From Alphaproteobacteria bacterium (GTDB lineage Bacteria; Pseudomonadota; Alphaproteobacteria; Reyranellales; Reyranellaceae): 64,000 nucleotides of DNA. This document shows, one piece after another, positions 52,842 through 61,275 of this stretch. Where the stretch lies: NCBI GenBank assembly GCA_017308235.1, contig JAFKFL010000009.1, forward strand, positions 248,001 through 312,000. The letters are read 5' to 3'. The translations under genes were made by a program, and so were the position numbers. Below the pieces are notes generated by a model, which was given only the letters and a program-made list of their open reading frames with translations, searched no databases and was not told the DNA's origin. Each line of letters opens with the position of its first letter. Within the stretch, counting starts at the first letter, position 1.

Positions 52842-53683
52842 TAGTGTGCCATCAGCACCGGCACGGTCATGCTGGAAAGGATGGTCCGGCTCGCGCCACC
52901 CATCACCATCTCGCGCGTGCGCGAATGACCGTAGAGCCCCATCACGATCAGGTCAGACGAGTTGTCCGCCGCGCGCGACAGGATGATGTCGCCGATGTCG
53001 GAGTCGCCGGCATTGTCGTGCTGCAGCGACGCCTTCACGTCGTGACGGGTAAGCCAAGCAAGAAGCTCGGACGCTGACTGGGCGCTCTCCTCCTTTTCGT
53101 CAGCTGATGTATCGATCGTCAGCACGGTAACCGTCTCTGCCTTCTGCAGGAGCGGCAGTGCACCCGTGGCGGCGCGGCCCGCTTCGCGGCGACCGTTCCA
53201 GCACAACAAGACCCTGCTTCCTGGCCGGCTGCTGCCCACGCCGATAAAGGGCACGACCAGCACCGGCCGTTCGCTCGCCAGTGCCAATCGCTCCGGAAGG
53301 TCCGGTTGAGACCCCAAGGTCAAGGCTTCGCGCTCTCGTTGGCCCACCACCACCAGATCGGCGCCGTGCGCCAGACGGGCGAGGGCCTCGTCGGCGTAGC
53401 CGTCGGCCGTCCGCCACTCGGTCGAACGCCCTTTGCCCGTCGTACCATTCCTGAACAGGGCCGAGGCGGCCTCCTCATCGGTCGTTACCGACGTCTCGAA
53501 GTTGCGGAAAAGCGTATCCATGGCAAGACTGCCATCGCTGAACATCGGGGCCTCGAAGCGGGGCCGCACATACGCGCCGATCACGTGCGCATCGAATCGT
53601 GTCGCCAGATCAGCCGCCACGCCGATGCGGGCCGCCGACGTCTTGCCGGCATCGCAATGCACCAAGATGGTCCTGTAGGCCAT
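52841..53683 (-). CDS. Universal stress protein, tandem UspA
   Basis: 280 residues with two UspA-like halves. The first starts AYRTILVHCDAGKTSAARI; the second, from about 150, ends with the ATP-binding signature MGLYGHSRTREMVMGGASRT followed by ILSSMTVPVLMAH. ATG 53683 has GGAGG just upstream; an earlier ATG at 53713 is less likely. Divergent from the large ferredoxin oxidoreductase gene. Confidence 0.92.
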   Translation of the reverse strand: MAYRTILVHCDAGKTSAARIGVAADLATRFDAHVIGAYVRPRFEAPMFSDGSLAMDTLFRNFETSVTTDEEAASALFRNGTTGKGRSTEWRTADGYADEALARLAHGADLVVVGQREREALTLGSQPDLPERLALASERPVLVVPFIGVGSSRPGSRVLLCWNGRREAGRAATGALPLLQKAETVTVLTIDTSADEKEESAQSASELLAWLTRHDVKASLQHDNAGDSDIGDIILSRAADNSSDLIVMGLYGHSRTREMVMGGASRTILSSMTVPVLMAH

Positions 53684-53729
53684 GGCTCCCTCCTCATTGT
53701 GGCGCGCGTACAACGTAAACGATCTTCAG

Positions 53730-53749
53730 GGGATGCGAAATTTCATCCC
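53730..53749. promoter_or_regulatory. Inverted repeat in the usp/ferredoxin-oxidoreductase divergent region
   Basis: GGGATG (53730-53735) pairs with CATCCC (53744-53749) across eight A/T-rich bases. It sits about 47 bases upstream of the usp start and 92 bases before the other start, a possible operator or leader structure. Confidence 0.3.
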
Positions 53750-53840
53750 GGAACGGGCGGCCCTGGCCTTTCCGGGCCCATGCCCGGACCGCTATTCTCT
53801 TCTGAACGTCGGTTTACCCCTTGCGGGAGGACTTTTCGCG

Positions 53841-56800
53841 ATGAGCACGGCCGTTACCCCCGTCCCCCTCGTTTTTGGCGACTACGCCCTGGAGGATCGT
53901 TACCGGCTCGACAAGGGTCGCGTCTATCTGACCGGCATCCAGGCGCTGGTGCGCCTGCCGATGATGCAGCGGCAGAGAGATCTCAAGGCGGGCCTCAATA
54001 CCGGCGGCTTCATCTCGGGTTATCGAGGCTCACCGCTCGGCATGTATGACAATGCGTTGTGGGGCGCCAAACGGTACCTGAAAGAGAACAACATCCATTT
54101 CCAGCCGGGCCTCAACGAGGATCTTGCGGCGACCGCCGTATGGGGCACACAGCAGACCAACCTGTTCCCCGGCGCCAAGGTCGATGGCGTCTTCGGCATC
54201 TGGTACGGCAAGGGGCCGGGCGTCGACCGCTCGATGGACGTGCTGAAGCACGGCAATGCCGCAGGCACCTCGCCGCATGGCGGCGTGATCGCGCTGGCCG
54301 GCGACGACCACGGCTGCCAGTCCTCGACCCTGCCGCACCAGAGCGAGCAGGTGTTCGCCGCCGCCATGATTCCGGTCGTCAATCCGGCGACGGTTCAGGA
54401 ATATCTCGACTTCGGCATCCTCGGCTTCGCCCTGTCGCGCTACTCGGGTTGCTGGGTGGGCTTCAAGGCGATCTCCGAGACGGTCGAATCGGGCGCTTCG
54501 GTCTGGGTCGATCCCGAGCGTATCCAGGTCGTGATGCCGACGGATTTCCAGTTGCCGCCGGGCGGTCTCGGCATCCGCAATCCCGATCCGCCGCTCGATC
54601 AGGAAAGGCGGCTGCATGGACCAAAGATGGCCGCCGTCCAGGCCTTCGTGCGCGTCAACGGCTTTGACCGAGTCGTGATCGATCCGCCCCAGTCAGGCAC
54701 CAGGGCGCGCATTGGCATCATGACCACCGGCAAGGCCTATCTCGACACACGCCAGGCGCTGGAGGATCTCGGTATCAGCGATGAGCGTGCCAAGGCGATG
54801 GGCATCCGCCTCTACAAGGTGGGCGTCACCTGGCCATTGGAGCCTGAAGGCGCGCGGCGCTTCGCCGAAGGCCTCGACGAAGTGATCGTGATTGAGGAGA
54901 AGCGCTCGAACCTCGAAGACCAGCTCGTTCGCCTGCTCTACAACTTGCCGGCAGACCGCCGGCCGGTGGTGATCGGCAAGAGTGACGAATCGGGGCGCAT
55001 CATCCTGCCGAGCGAAGGCGAGCTCACGCCGACCGGCGTCGCCATGGTGATCGCCAACCGCCTGATGAAGCATGGTGGCGATTCGCCCGAGCTGAAGCAG
55101 CGGCTGGCGCGTCTCGACGCCAAGGAAAAGCTTCTTGCCGCGCCGCCGCCCAAGATCGCGCGCACGCCCTTCTTCTGCTCAGGCTGCCCACACAACACCT
55201 CCACGCGCGTACCCGAAGGCAGCCGCGCCATGGCGGGCATCGGCTGCCACGGCATGGCCATCTGGATGCCCGAACGCCGGACCTCGCTGATCAGCCACAT
55301 GGGCGGCGAAGGCGTTGCCTGGGTCGGACAGGCCCCCTTCTCCTCCGACAAGCACATCTTCCAGAATCTGGGCGACGGCACCTATTACCACTCGGGGCTG
55401 ATGGCGATCCGCCAATCGGCCGCCGCCGGCGTCAACATCACCTACAAGATCCTCTACAACGACGCCGTCGCCATGACCGGCGGCCAGCCGCATGACGGCC
55501 CGCTGACCGTTCCCGAGATCACGCGCCAGGTCGAAGCGGAGGGCGCGAAAAAGGTCGTGGTCGTCACCGACGAGCCGGACAAGTACCCACCCAACGCGGG
55601 CTTCGCGCATGGCGTAAGCATTCGGCATCGCGACGAGCTCGATGCCGTACAGCGCGAGCTGCGCGACATTCCGGGACTCACCGTGCTGGTCTACGACCAG
55701 ACCTGTGCCGCCGAGAAGCGCCGGCGCCGCAAGCGCGGCACCTTCCCCGATCCGGCCAAGCGCGTGTTCATCAACGACGCGGTTTGCGAAGGCTGCGGCG
55801 ACTGCTCCGAGCAGAGCAACTGCGTGTCGGTGAAGCCACTCGAGACCGAGCTCGGCCGCAAACGCCAGATCGACCAAAGCAACTGCAACAAGGACTTCTC
55901 CTGCGTGAAGGGCTTCTGCCCGAGCTTCGTCTCGGTGCATGGCGGCACGCCGGCCAAGGCCAAGCGTCCGCAGCTCAAGGTCGTGCAGGACGATCCGTTC
56001 GCGTCGTTGCCGATGCCGACCATGCGGCCGCTGAGCGAAGCCTACGGCATCCTGGTGACCGGCATTGGCGGCACCGGCGTGATCACCGTCGGTGCCCTCA
56101 TCGGCATGGCAGCGCACCTCGAGGGCAAGGGCTGCACTGTGCTCGACTTCACGGGGCTCGCGCAAAAGAACGGCGCGGTCATGAGCCACGTTCGGTTGGC
56201 GCCCAAGCCGGAAGACCTGCATGCCGTGCGCATCGCCGCCGGCGGGGCCAACCTCGTGCTGGGTTGCGATATGGTCGTGGCGGCCTCGCCCGCCGCGCTG
56301 TCGCGCATCGAGCCTGGCATCACCAAGGCCGTGATCAACGGCTACATGCAGCCGGTCGCGGCCTTCGTGATGAACGGTGACATGGATCTCGGCGCCGAAT
56401 CCATGATGAAGGCGATCCGAGACGCCGCGGGCGACGAGGCCACGTCCTTCATCGACGGCACCGGTCTCGCCACCGCCCTGCTGGGCGATTCAATCGCCAC
56501 CAACCTCTTCATGCTGGGCTATGCCTGGCAGAAGGGCCTGGTGCCGTTGTCGCTCGAGGCGCTCACGCGCGCAATCGAGCTGAATGGCGTCGCCGTTGAA
56601 ACCAGCCTGCGGACCTTCATCTGGGGTCGACTCGCCGCGCACAATCTTTCCGCTGTTCAGACTGCGGCCAAGCCGACGCTGCGTGTCGAGAAGCCGGTTG
56701 CCCGCACGCTGGCCGAGATCATGGCCAAGCGCGTCGAGTTGCTGACTGCCTATCAGGACGCGGCCTACGCCGCGCGCTACAGCGCCTACGTCGACAAGGT

Positions 56801-57365
56801 GGCGAAGGCCGAAAAGGAAAAGGCCCGAGGCCGTTCGGGGCTAGCCGAGGCCGTCGCCAAGTCGCTGTACAAACTGATGGCCTACAAGGACGAGTACGAG
56901 GTCGCGCGTCTCTATACTGACGGCGAATTCCTGAAGAAGCTCGGCGGCCAGTTCGAGGGCGACTACAAGCTCACCTTCCATCTCGCGCCGCCACTCTTCT
57001 CCGACCGCGATCCAACGACGGGCCATCTGAAGAAGCGCGAATACGGCGCCTGGGTGATGCCAGCCTTCCGTTTGCTCGCGTCGATGAAGAAGCTGCGCGG
57101 CACGGCCTTCGACATCTTTGGCCGCACCGAGGAGCGTCGCATGGAACGCCGGCTGATTGGCGAATACCAGACGACCATCGACGGTGTCCTCGGCACGCTC
57201 GACCAGACCAACCACGCCATGGCGGTGCAGATCGCCCAGGTGCCGGAGAGCATGCGCGGTTTCGGGCATGTGAAGGAGAAGAACGTGAAGGACGCCAAGG
57301 CACGCGAGGCGTCGCTGCTGGCGGCTTATCGTTCGCCGGCGACTGCCCGGGCCGCCGCAGAGTAG
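53841..57365 (+). CDS. Indolepyruvate ferredoxin oxidoreductase family protein (single-chain)
   Basis: 1174-residue fused alpha-beta-gamma 2-oxoacid ferredoxin oxidoreductase. The N-terminal pyrimidine-binding part (GGFISGYRGSPLGMYDNALW) and the pyrophosphate part with GIGCHGMAIW bind thiamine diphosphate. A Cys-rich region at about 648-700 has CEGCGDCSEQSNC and CNKDFSCVKGFC. The gamma-like domain from about 735 has GIGGTGVITVGALIGM. It decarboxylates aryl or branched-chain 2-oxoacids to acyl-CoA, reducing ferredoxin. ATG 53841 with GGGAGG upstream is chosen. Confidence 0.93.
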   Translation: MSTAVTPVPLVFGDYALEDRYRLDKGRVYLTGIQALVRLPMMQRQRDLKAGLNTGGFISGYRGSPLGMYDNALWGAKRYLKENNIHFQPGLNEDLAATAVWGTQQTNLFPGAKVDGVFGIWYGKGPGVDRSMDVLKHGNAAGTSPHGGVIALAGDDHGCQSSTLPHQSEQVFAAAMIPVVNPATVQEYLDFGILGFALSRYSGCWVGFKAISETVESGASVWVDPERIQVVMPTDFQLPPGGLGIRNPDPPLDQERRLHGPKMAAVQAFVRVNGFDRVVIDPPQSGTRARIGIMTTGKAYLDTRQALEDLGISDERAKAMGIRLYKVGVTWPLEPEGARRFAEGLDEVIVIEEKRSNLEDQLVRLLYNLPADRRPVVIGKSDESGRIILPSEGELTPTGVAMVIANRLMKHGGDSPELKQRLARLDAKEKLLAAPPPKIARTPFFCSGCPHNTSTRVPEGSRAMAGIGCHGMAIWMPERRTSLISHMGGEGVAWVGQAPFSSDKHIFQNLGDGTYYHSGLMAIRQSAAAGVNITYKILYNDAVAMTGGQPHDGPLTVPEITRQVEAEGAKKVVVVTDEPDKYPPNAGFAHGVSIRHRDELDAVQRELRDIPGLTVLVYDQTCAAEKRRRRKRGTFPDPAKRVFINDAVCEGCGDCSEQSNCVSVKPLETELGRKRQIDQSNCNKDFSCVKGFCPSFVSVHGGTPAKAKRPQLKVVQDDPFASLPMPTMRPLSEAYGILVTGIGGTGVITVGALIGMAAHLEGKGCTVLDFTGLAQKNGAVMSHVRLAPKPEDLHAVRIAAGGANLVLGCDMVVAASPAALSRIEPGITKAVINGYMQPVAAFVMNGDMDLGAESMMKAIRDAAGDEATSFIDGTGLATALLGDSIATNLFMLGYAWQKGLVPLSLEALTRAIELNGVAVETSLRTFIWGRLAAHNLSAVQTAAKPTLRVEKPVARTLAEIMAKRVELLTAYQDAAYAARYSAYVDKVAKAEKEKARGRSGLAEAVAKSLYKLMAYKDEYEVARLYTDGEFLKKLGGQFEGDYKLTFHLAPPLFSDRDPTTGHLKKREYGAWVMPAFRLLASMKKLRGTAFDIFGRTEERRMERRLIGEYQTTIDGVLGTLDQTNHAMAVQIAQVPESMRGFGHVKEKNVKDAKAREASLLAAYRSPATARAAAE

Positions 57366-57385
57366 ATGACGGAAGTATCAGGACC

Positions 57386-57413
57386 GTCGGCGCCGGACTG
57401 ACGCGGTGCCGAC
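57386..57413. terminator. Bidirectional hairpin between convergent genes
   Basis: GTCGGCGCC (57386-57394) and GGTGCCGAC (57405-57413) pair with one mismatch, between the stops of the oxidoreductase (57365) and YqgE (57420) genes. Confidence 0.45.
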
Positions 57414-57419
57414 GAGCGT

Positions 57420-58055
57420 TCAGGCGCGTCCGATATGGGGCGAGTAGGAAGCCGGGTCGAACTTGCCGCCTGAGTTCGCCTTGCCGCCCAGGCGATCAAG
57501 AGCACGCTGCCACTTGGCCGGGCCGAGATTGGAGTCGAACACCAGCTCGGCATCGCCATCGACCACCAGCCAGGCGTTGTCCTGCATCTCGTTGTCGAGC
57601 TGCCCGCGGCCCCAGCCGGAATGTCCAAGGGCCAACCATGCCTGCTTGGGCCCGCTGCCGCCCGCCATGTCTTTCAGGATCTCGAGCGACGCCGTCAGCG
57701 CCATGCCCCCCTCGATCAGCAGGGTCTCTTCGCGCTTGTAGTCGGCGGAGTGGAGGACGAGACCACGCGTGGGCTCGACCGGCCCACCGAACAACACCGG
57801 TTGCTGGTTCTCTGCAGCGCGCTCGTCGATCCCAAGTTGCTTCCCGAGTTGCTTGTAGACCTGGCCAAGCGACAGGTCGTCGACGGCATTGTTGACGATG
57901 ATGCCCAGCGCACCATCGCCGTCATGCCTGCAGATGAAGACAACACTCTTCTGGAAGCGCTCATCCGGCATGGATGGCGCTGCAACCAGAAAACGGCCGA
58001 CCAGCGAAGCCGCGGGGGATGACCCTGCCACGATCGTATGTTCCTTCAAATCCAT
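57420..58055 (-). CDS. YqgE/AlgH family protein
   Basis: 211-residue UPF0301 protein. Family segments are LVGRFLVAAPSMPDERFQKSV, GALGIIVNNAVDDLSLGQV, VLFGGPVEPTRGLVLHS and LGHSGWGRGQLDNEM. AlgH affects alginate regulation in Pseudomonas but the biochemical role is unknown. ATG 58055 is selected over an upstream ATG at 58106. Confidence 0.93.
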   Translation of the reverse strand: MDLKEHTIVAGSSPAASLVGRFLVAAPSMPDERFQKSVVFICRHDGDGALGIIVNNAVDDLSLGQVYKQLGKQLGIDERAAENQQPVLFGGPVEPTRGLVLHSADYKREETLLIEGGMALTASLEILKDMAGGSGPKQAWLALGHSGWGRGQLDNEMQDNAWLVVDGDAELVFDSNLGPAKWQRALDRLGGKANSGGKFDPASYSPHIGRA

Positions 58056-58164
58056 GGGGATTGTCCGGCCAAAGATCAAGTCCTGGCGACAAGCTCGTGG
58101 GCGCATGGACAGGACGCACTCCGCATCCTAGGGTCCCCGCCGTCCCACCAGCAGGAGCAGAGAC

Positions 58165-58647
58165 ATGGCCAAAGTCGGCGACAAAGTGCCCAATGCGACG
58201 TTGCGCACGATGGGCCCGGAAGGTCCCAAACCAGTTACAACGGAAGAGTTGTTTGCCCCTGGCAAGAAGGTTGTCGCCTTCGCGTTGCCTGGTGCTTTCA
58301 CGCCCACTTGCTCTGCCAAGCACGTTCCGGGCTTCGTTGCGGAGTTCGACAAGCTGAAGGGCAAGGGCGTCGATACTGTCGCCTGCATCTCGGTGAATGA
58401 CGCGTTTGTCATGGGCGCCTGGGGCAAGGACCAGAAGGTCGGCGACAAGGTAGTGATGCTGGGCGACGGCAACGGCGAATTCACCCAGGCGATGGGCCTC
58501 ACGATGGACGGCTCGAAATTCGGCCTCGGCACGCGCAGCCAGCGTTACGCCATGATCGTCGACAACGGGGTCATCAAGGAACTGTTTGTCGAAAAGCCGG
58601 GCGCTTTCGACGTGTCCTCGGCCGAGAATGTGCTGAAGCACCTTTAG
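58165..58647 (+). CDS. Peroxiredoxin, Prx5/hybrid type
   Basis: 160-residue thiol peroxidase. The peroxidatic Cys49 is in LPGAFTPTCSAKHVPGF; the segment SVNDAFVMGAWGKDQ is typical of the Prx5 group. No second conserved resolving Cys is visible, suggesting a 1-Cys or glutaredoxin-linked enzyme. Divergent from YqgE. Confidence 0.95.
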   Translation: MAKVGDKVPNATLRTMGPEGPKPVTTEELFAPGKKVVAFALPGAFTPTCSAKHVPGFVAEFDKLKGKGVDTVACISVNDAFVMGAWGKDQKVGDKVVMLGDGNGEFTQAMGLTMDGSKFGLGTRSQRYAMIVDNGVIKELFVEKPGAFDVSSAENVLKHL

Positions 58648-58739
58648 CAATAGGCTTCGAGCACCGTTTGGCAGGTAGATATTGACGGTGGGATTGAAAA
58701 TATCCTGTCGTCTTTATCTACGCGAACGAAACAAAATTA

Positions 58740-58768
58740 TTGGCGACATTTTCACCCTCGAATATGCT
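58740..58768 (+). promoter_or_regulatory. Promoter-like site of the Tat-exported protein gene
   Basis: TTGGCG (58740-58745) and TATGCT (58763-58768) are 17 bases apart in an unusually A/T-rich stretch (58650-58800), 45 bases upstream of the ATG at 58813. Confidence 0.5.
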
Positions 58769-58812
58769 TTTGGCATGCAGGTTTAACGCCTGCAATTTGA
58801 GGGAGATGCGCA

Positions 58813-59478
58813 ATGATCAATATTGGGCGCCGTACAGCGCTGAATTATCTGGGACTCGCGACTGTGGCGGGTTCCGGCCTAGCGGTAATTCCGCGGTCGG
58901 CCTTGGCCGAAGAAGACCTCTATGTGCCGAGCCGCTACGAGAACTTTAAGCGCGGCACGATCCATAGCCTCGACCCCAAAACACGCGGGCTTGTCGTCGT
59001 GTGGCCGGATGCCGGACGGGTCAAGATGAAGGCGGCCGATATGGTCGTGAAAACGACCAGCGGCTACGCCGGCAATGCCTACTCGGAGCTGAAGGAAGGG
59101 CAGACCGTCGACATCCACTGGTACGACTATCTCGATTTCCTGATCGCCAAGACGACGCCCGAGTCCACGGCGCATGCCAAAACCATGGTTGCCCAGGGCG
59201 CACGAATCGAAGGTCTTCCTGGCAGCGAGCATCAGATCCGGCTGTTCCCGATGGCCGGCATGGTTGTCGCCACCGACCCGCAACATTCCACCGTCGATAT
59301 CGTCAATGCGTCCGGCGGCGAGCCCGACAAGCCCGCCCCCGATAGCGGCGAGGTCATTCGATTGCCGCAAATCCAGTCCGAAAAGGGACGGGCGACGCTG
59401 GCAACGCTGAAACCTGGCGACAAGCTGACCACTGTCTACAGCGTGCAGACGGCCTTCAAGATCGCCATCATCCGTTAA
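58813..59478 (+). CDS. Tat-exported protein of unknown function
   Basis: 221 residues. Residues 6-8 (RRT) with the following hydrophobic ALNYLGLATVAGSGLAVIPR and ALA form a twin-arginine signal. The mature part is rich in beta strands: RGTIHSLDPKTRGLVVVWPD, VDIHWYDYLDFLIAKTTPE and ATLATLKPGDKLTTVYSVQT. I recognise no family and see no cofactor motif; Tat export suggests a folded or cofactor-bearing cargo. It has its own promoter and terminator, so it is monocistronic. Confidence 0.75.
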   Translation: MINIGRRTALNYLGLATVAGSGLAVIPRSALAEEDLYVPSRYENFKRGTIHSLDPKTRGLVVVWPDAGRVKMKAADMVVKTTSGYAGNAYSELKEGQTVDIHWYDYLDFLIAKTTPESTAHAKTMVAQGARIEGLPGSEHQIRLFPMAGMVVATDPQHSTVDIVNASGGEPDKPAPDSGEVIRLPQIQSEKGRATLATLKPGDKLTTVYSVQTAFKIAIIR

Positions 59479-59499
59479 GGATCACGCAAATCCGGCATG

Positions 59500-59529
59500 A
59501 CGGCAGGGCCTCACGGTCCTGCCGTTTTC
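59500..59529 (+). terminator. Rho-independent terminator of the Tat-exported protein gene
   Basis: ACGGCAGG (59500-59507) and CCTGCCGT (59518-59525) form a stem followed by TTTTCGTTT. It starts 21 bases past the stop at 59478 and covers an ATG at 59497 that would otherwise be read as the next gene's start. Confidence 0.88.
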
Positions 59530-59544
59530 GTTTATGGTGGCGGC

Positions 59545-60420
59545 ATGGATCAGCCTGAGCCACCACTTTTCACAGGGCACTTTGCCGTCAACGGCGCGAC
59601 CCGCCTCTACGGCACGATCGGCGATCCCATTCGTCAGTTGCGCATGACCGGCGTCATGCCTCAGATCTTCGCGGCCGTCGGAGTCAACGCGGTATGGCTG
59701 CCGTTCGAAGGGAGCGCACCGCTCTTGCCGGTGATGCTCGAGGCGTTGGCCAAGATGCGCAATCTCGGCGGCTTCACGGTCACGATCCCGCACAAGTCGG
59801 CGATCCTGCCCTTGCTCGGCCGCGCGACACGTCGCGCCCAGGCGGCGGGCAGTGCAAATCTCGTCAAGCGCGAGGCCGACGGCACGCTCTCCGGCGATAT
59901 GGCCGACGGCGCGGGCTTCGTCGCCGGGCTCGAAGCGCAGGGGCATCGCGTGCGCGGCGCCAGCGTCTGGCTGGTGGGCCTGGGCGGCGCGGGCGGCGCC
60001 ATTGCAGCGGCGTTGTGCGAAGCCAAGGTCGGCCGGCTTCTGGTCACCGAACTCAATGCTGCGCGCGCCGATGCCGGCCTCGACCGGCTATCGCGCTTCT
60101 ACCCGGACGTTCCCGTCGCCAGCATCTCGGCCGAACATCCGCCCCATGGCATCCATTACGCGATCAATGCCACGCCGCTCGGTTTGCGACCGGGCGATCC
60201 GCTCTCGTTCGATCCCATGATGCTCGATTCCGATGCGGTGATCGCCGAAGTGATCATGAGCCCGGTGGAAACGCCGCTTCTGCAACGCGCCCGCACCCAT
60301 GGTCGGCGGGTCCATCACGGTCGACACATGCTCGACCATCAAATCCCGATCTATCTCGACTGGTTTGGCATCGACAGCAAGGGCATCGACATCGTTCGCC
60401 TCATGCGTTCGATCCCCTGA
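59545..60420 (+). CDS. Shikimate dehydrogenase-like protein (divergent AroE)
   Basis: 291-residue AroE-fold oxidoreductase. Lys84 (FTVTIPHK), Asn105 and Asp121 match the catalytic Lys and substrate-binding Asn and Asp of AroE; NADP-loop GLGGAGGA is at 145-152. However the Ser-x-Ser that holds the shikimate carboxylate is absent (PIRQLRMTG at about 28-36), and NTD is replaced by MAD. It is therefore probably not the biosynthetic AroE; a quinate- or other hydroxyacid dehydrogenase is possible. ATG 59545 lies past the preceding terminator. Confidence 0.85.
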   Translation: MDQPEPPLFTGHFAVNGATRLYGTIGDPIRQLRMTGVMPQIFAAVGVNAVWLPFEGSAPLLPVMLEALAKMRNLGGFTVTIPHKSAILPLLGRATRRAQAAGSANLVKREADGTLSGDMADGAGFVAGLEAQGHRVRGASVWLVGLGGAGGAIAAALCEAKVGRLLVTELNAARADAGLDRLSRFYPDVPVASISAEHPPHGIHYAINATPLGLRPGDPLSFDPMMLDSDAVIAEVIMSPVETPLLQRARTHGRRVHHGRHMLDHQIPIYLDWFGIDSKGIDIVRLMRSIP

Positions 60421-60444
60421 TCATCGCACGCGTCGGAGAACGGC

Positions 60445-61269
60445 ATGGCTGACCAAAAGGAGCGAACAGCCCTGGTGACGGGCGCGACGGACGGCGTCGG
60501 CCGCGTCGTTGCTACGCGGCTGGGCGCGGCGGGTTTTCGCGTGCTGATCCACGGTCGCGACCCTGCGCGTGGCGCCGCGACGGTGCGGGAGATCGAGCAG
60601 GCTGGCGGCAGCGCCACCTTCCTGCCTGCCGATCTTGCCTCACTCGACGAGGTGCGCGGCCTTGCGAAGGCCGTCGCCGCGACGACCGACCGGCTTCATC
60701 TCCTGATCAACAATGCCGGCATCGGCACTGCCGGCAACAAGCCGGGACGCCAGACAAGCGCCGACGGCCACGAGCTGCGCTTCGCCGTGAACTATCTTTC
60801 CGGTTTCCTGCTCACACACCTGCTGCTGCCGCTCCTCAAGGCCGGTTCGCCTGCCCGCATCGTCAACGTCTCTTCTGCCGGCCAGCAGGCGATCGATTTC
60901 TCCGATGTCATGCTCACCAAGCACTACAGCGGCGTCGCGGCCTACTGTCAGAGCAAGCTGGCGCAGATCCTGTTCACGATCGACCTCACCGACGCACTCA
61001 AAGGGTCAGGCGTGATTGTGAACGCGTTGCATCCGTCGACCTATATGAACACGACAATGGTGCGCCAGTCCGGCACGACGCCCATGAGCCGTGTCGAAGA
61101 CGGCGCCGAAGCGATCCTCAATCTCGCCGTCGGATCCGCAGTCGAAGGCAGGAGCGGTCTTTACTTCAATGTGCTGCGCGAAGCGCGCGCCAACGGCCAG
61201 GCCTACGACGCCGAGGCGCGCACGAAGTTGCGCAAGCTCAGCCTCGAGTTGACCGGCCTCAAGAGTTGA
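60445..61269 (+). CDS. SDR family oxidoreductase (retinol dehydrogenase-like)
   Basis: 274-residue classical [19 protein letters not shown] near residue 13, the acid-terminated beta strand [14 protein letters not shown] in LLINNAGIG, Ser in VNVSSAGQQ and Y-x-x-x-K in AYCQSKLAQ are all intact. The WW/retinol-DH-like pattern continues in [11 protein letters not shown]. Ends in a palindrome that overlaps the end of the convergent fusion gene by 11 bases. Confidence 0.93.
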   Translation: MADQKERTALVTGATDGVGRVVATRLGAAGFRVLIHGRDPARGAATVREIEQAGGSATFLPADLASLDEVRGLAKAVAATTDRLHLLINNAGIGTAGNKPGRQTSADGHELRFAVNYLSGFLLTHLLLPLLKAGSPARIVNVSSAGQQAIDFSDVMLTKHYSGVAAYCQSKLAQILFTIDLTDALKGSGVIVNALHPSTYMNTTMVRQSGTTPMSRVEDGAEAILNLAVGSAVEGRSGLYFNVLREARANGQAYDAEARTKLRKLSLELTGLKS

Positions 61270-61275
61270 GGCCGG
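61253..61275. terminator. Perfect palindrome shared by two overlapping gene ends
   Basis: CCGGCCTCAA (61253-61262), loop GAG, TTGAGGCCGG (61266-61275). It spans the last codons of the SDR gene on the plus strand and the last codons of the fusion gene on the minus strand, so it could end transcripts from both sides. Confidence 0.6.

Noticed and set aside
53682-53840. N-terminal extension of the ferredoxin oxidoreductase
   Set aside because: The extension covers the divergent intergenic region; ATG 53841 has GGGAGG and fits the family.
59497-59544. ATG 59497 as start of the AroE-like gene
   Set aside because: It lies at the edge of a strong intrinsic terminator and the added residues are not AroE-like.
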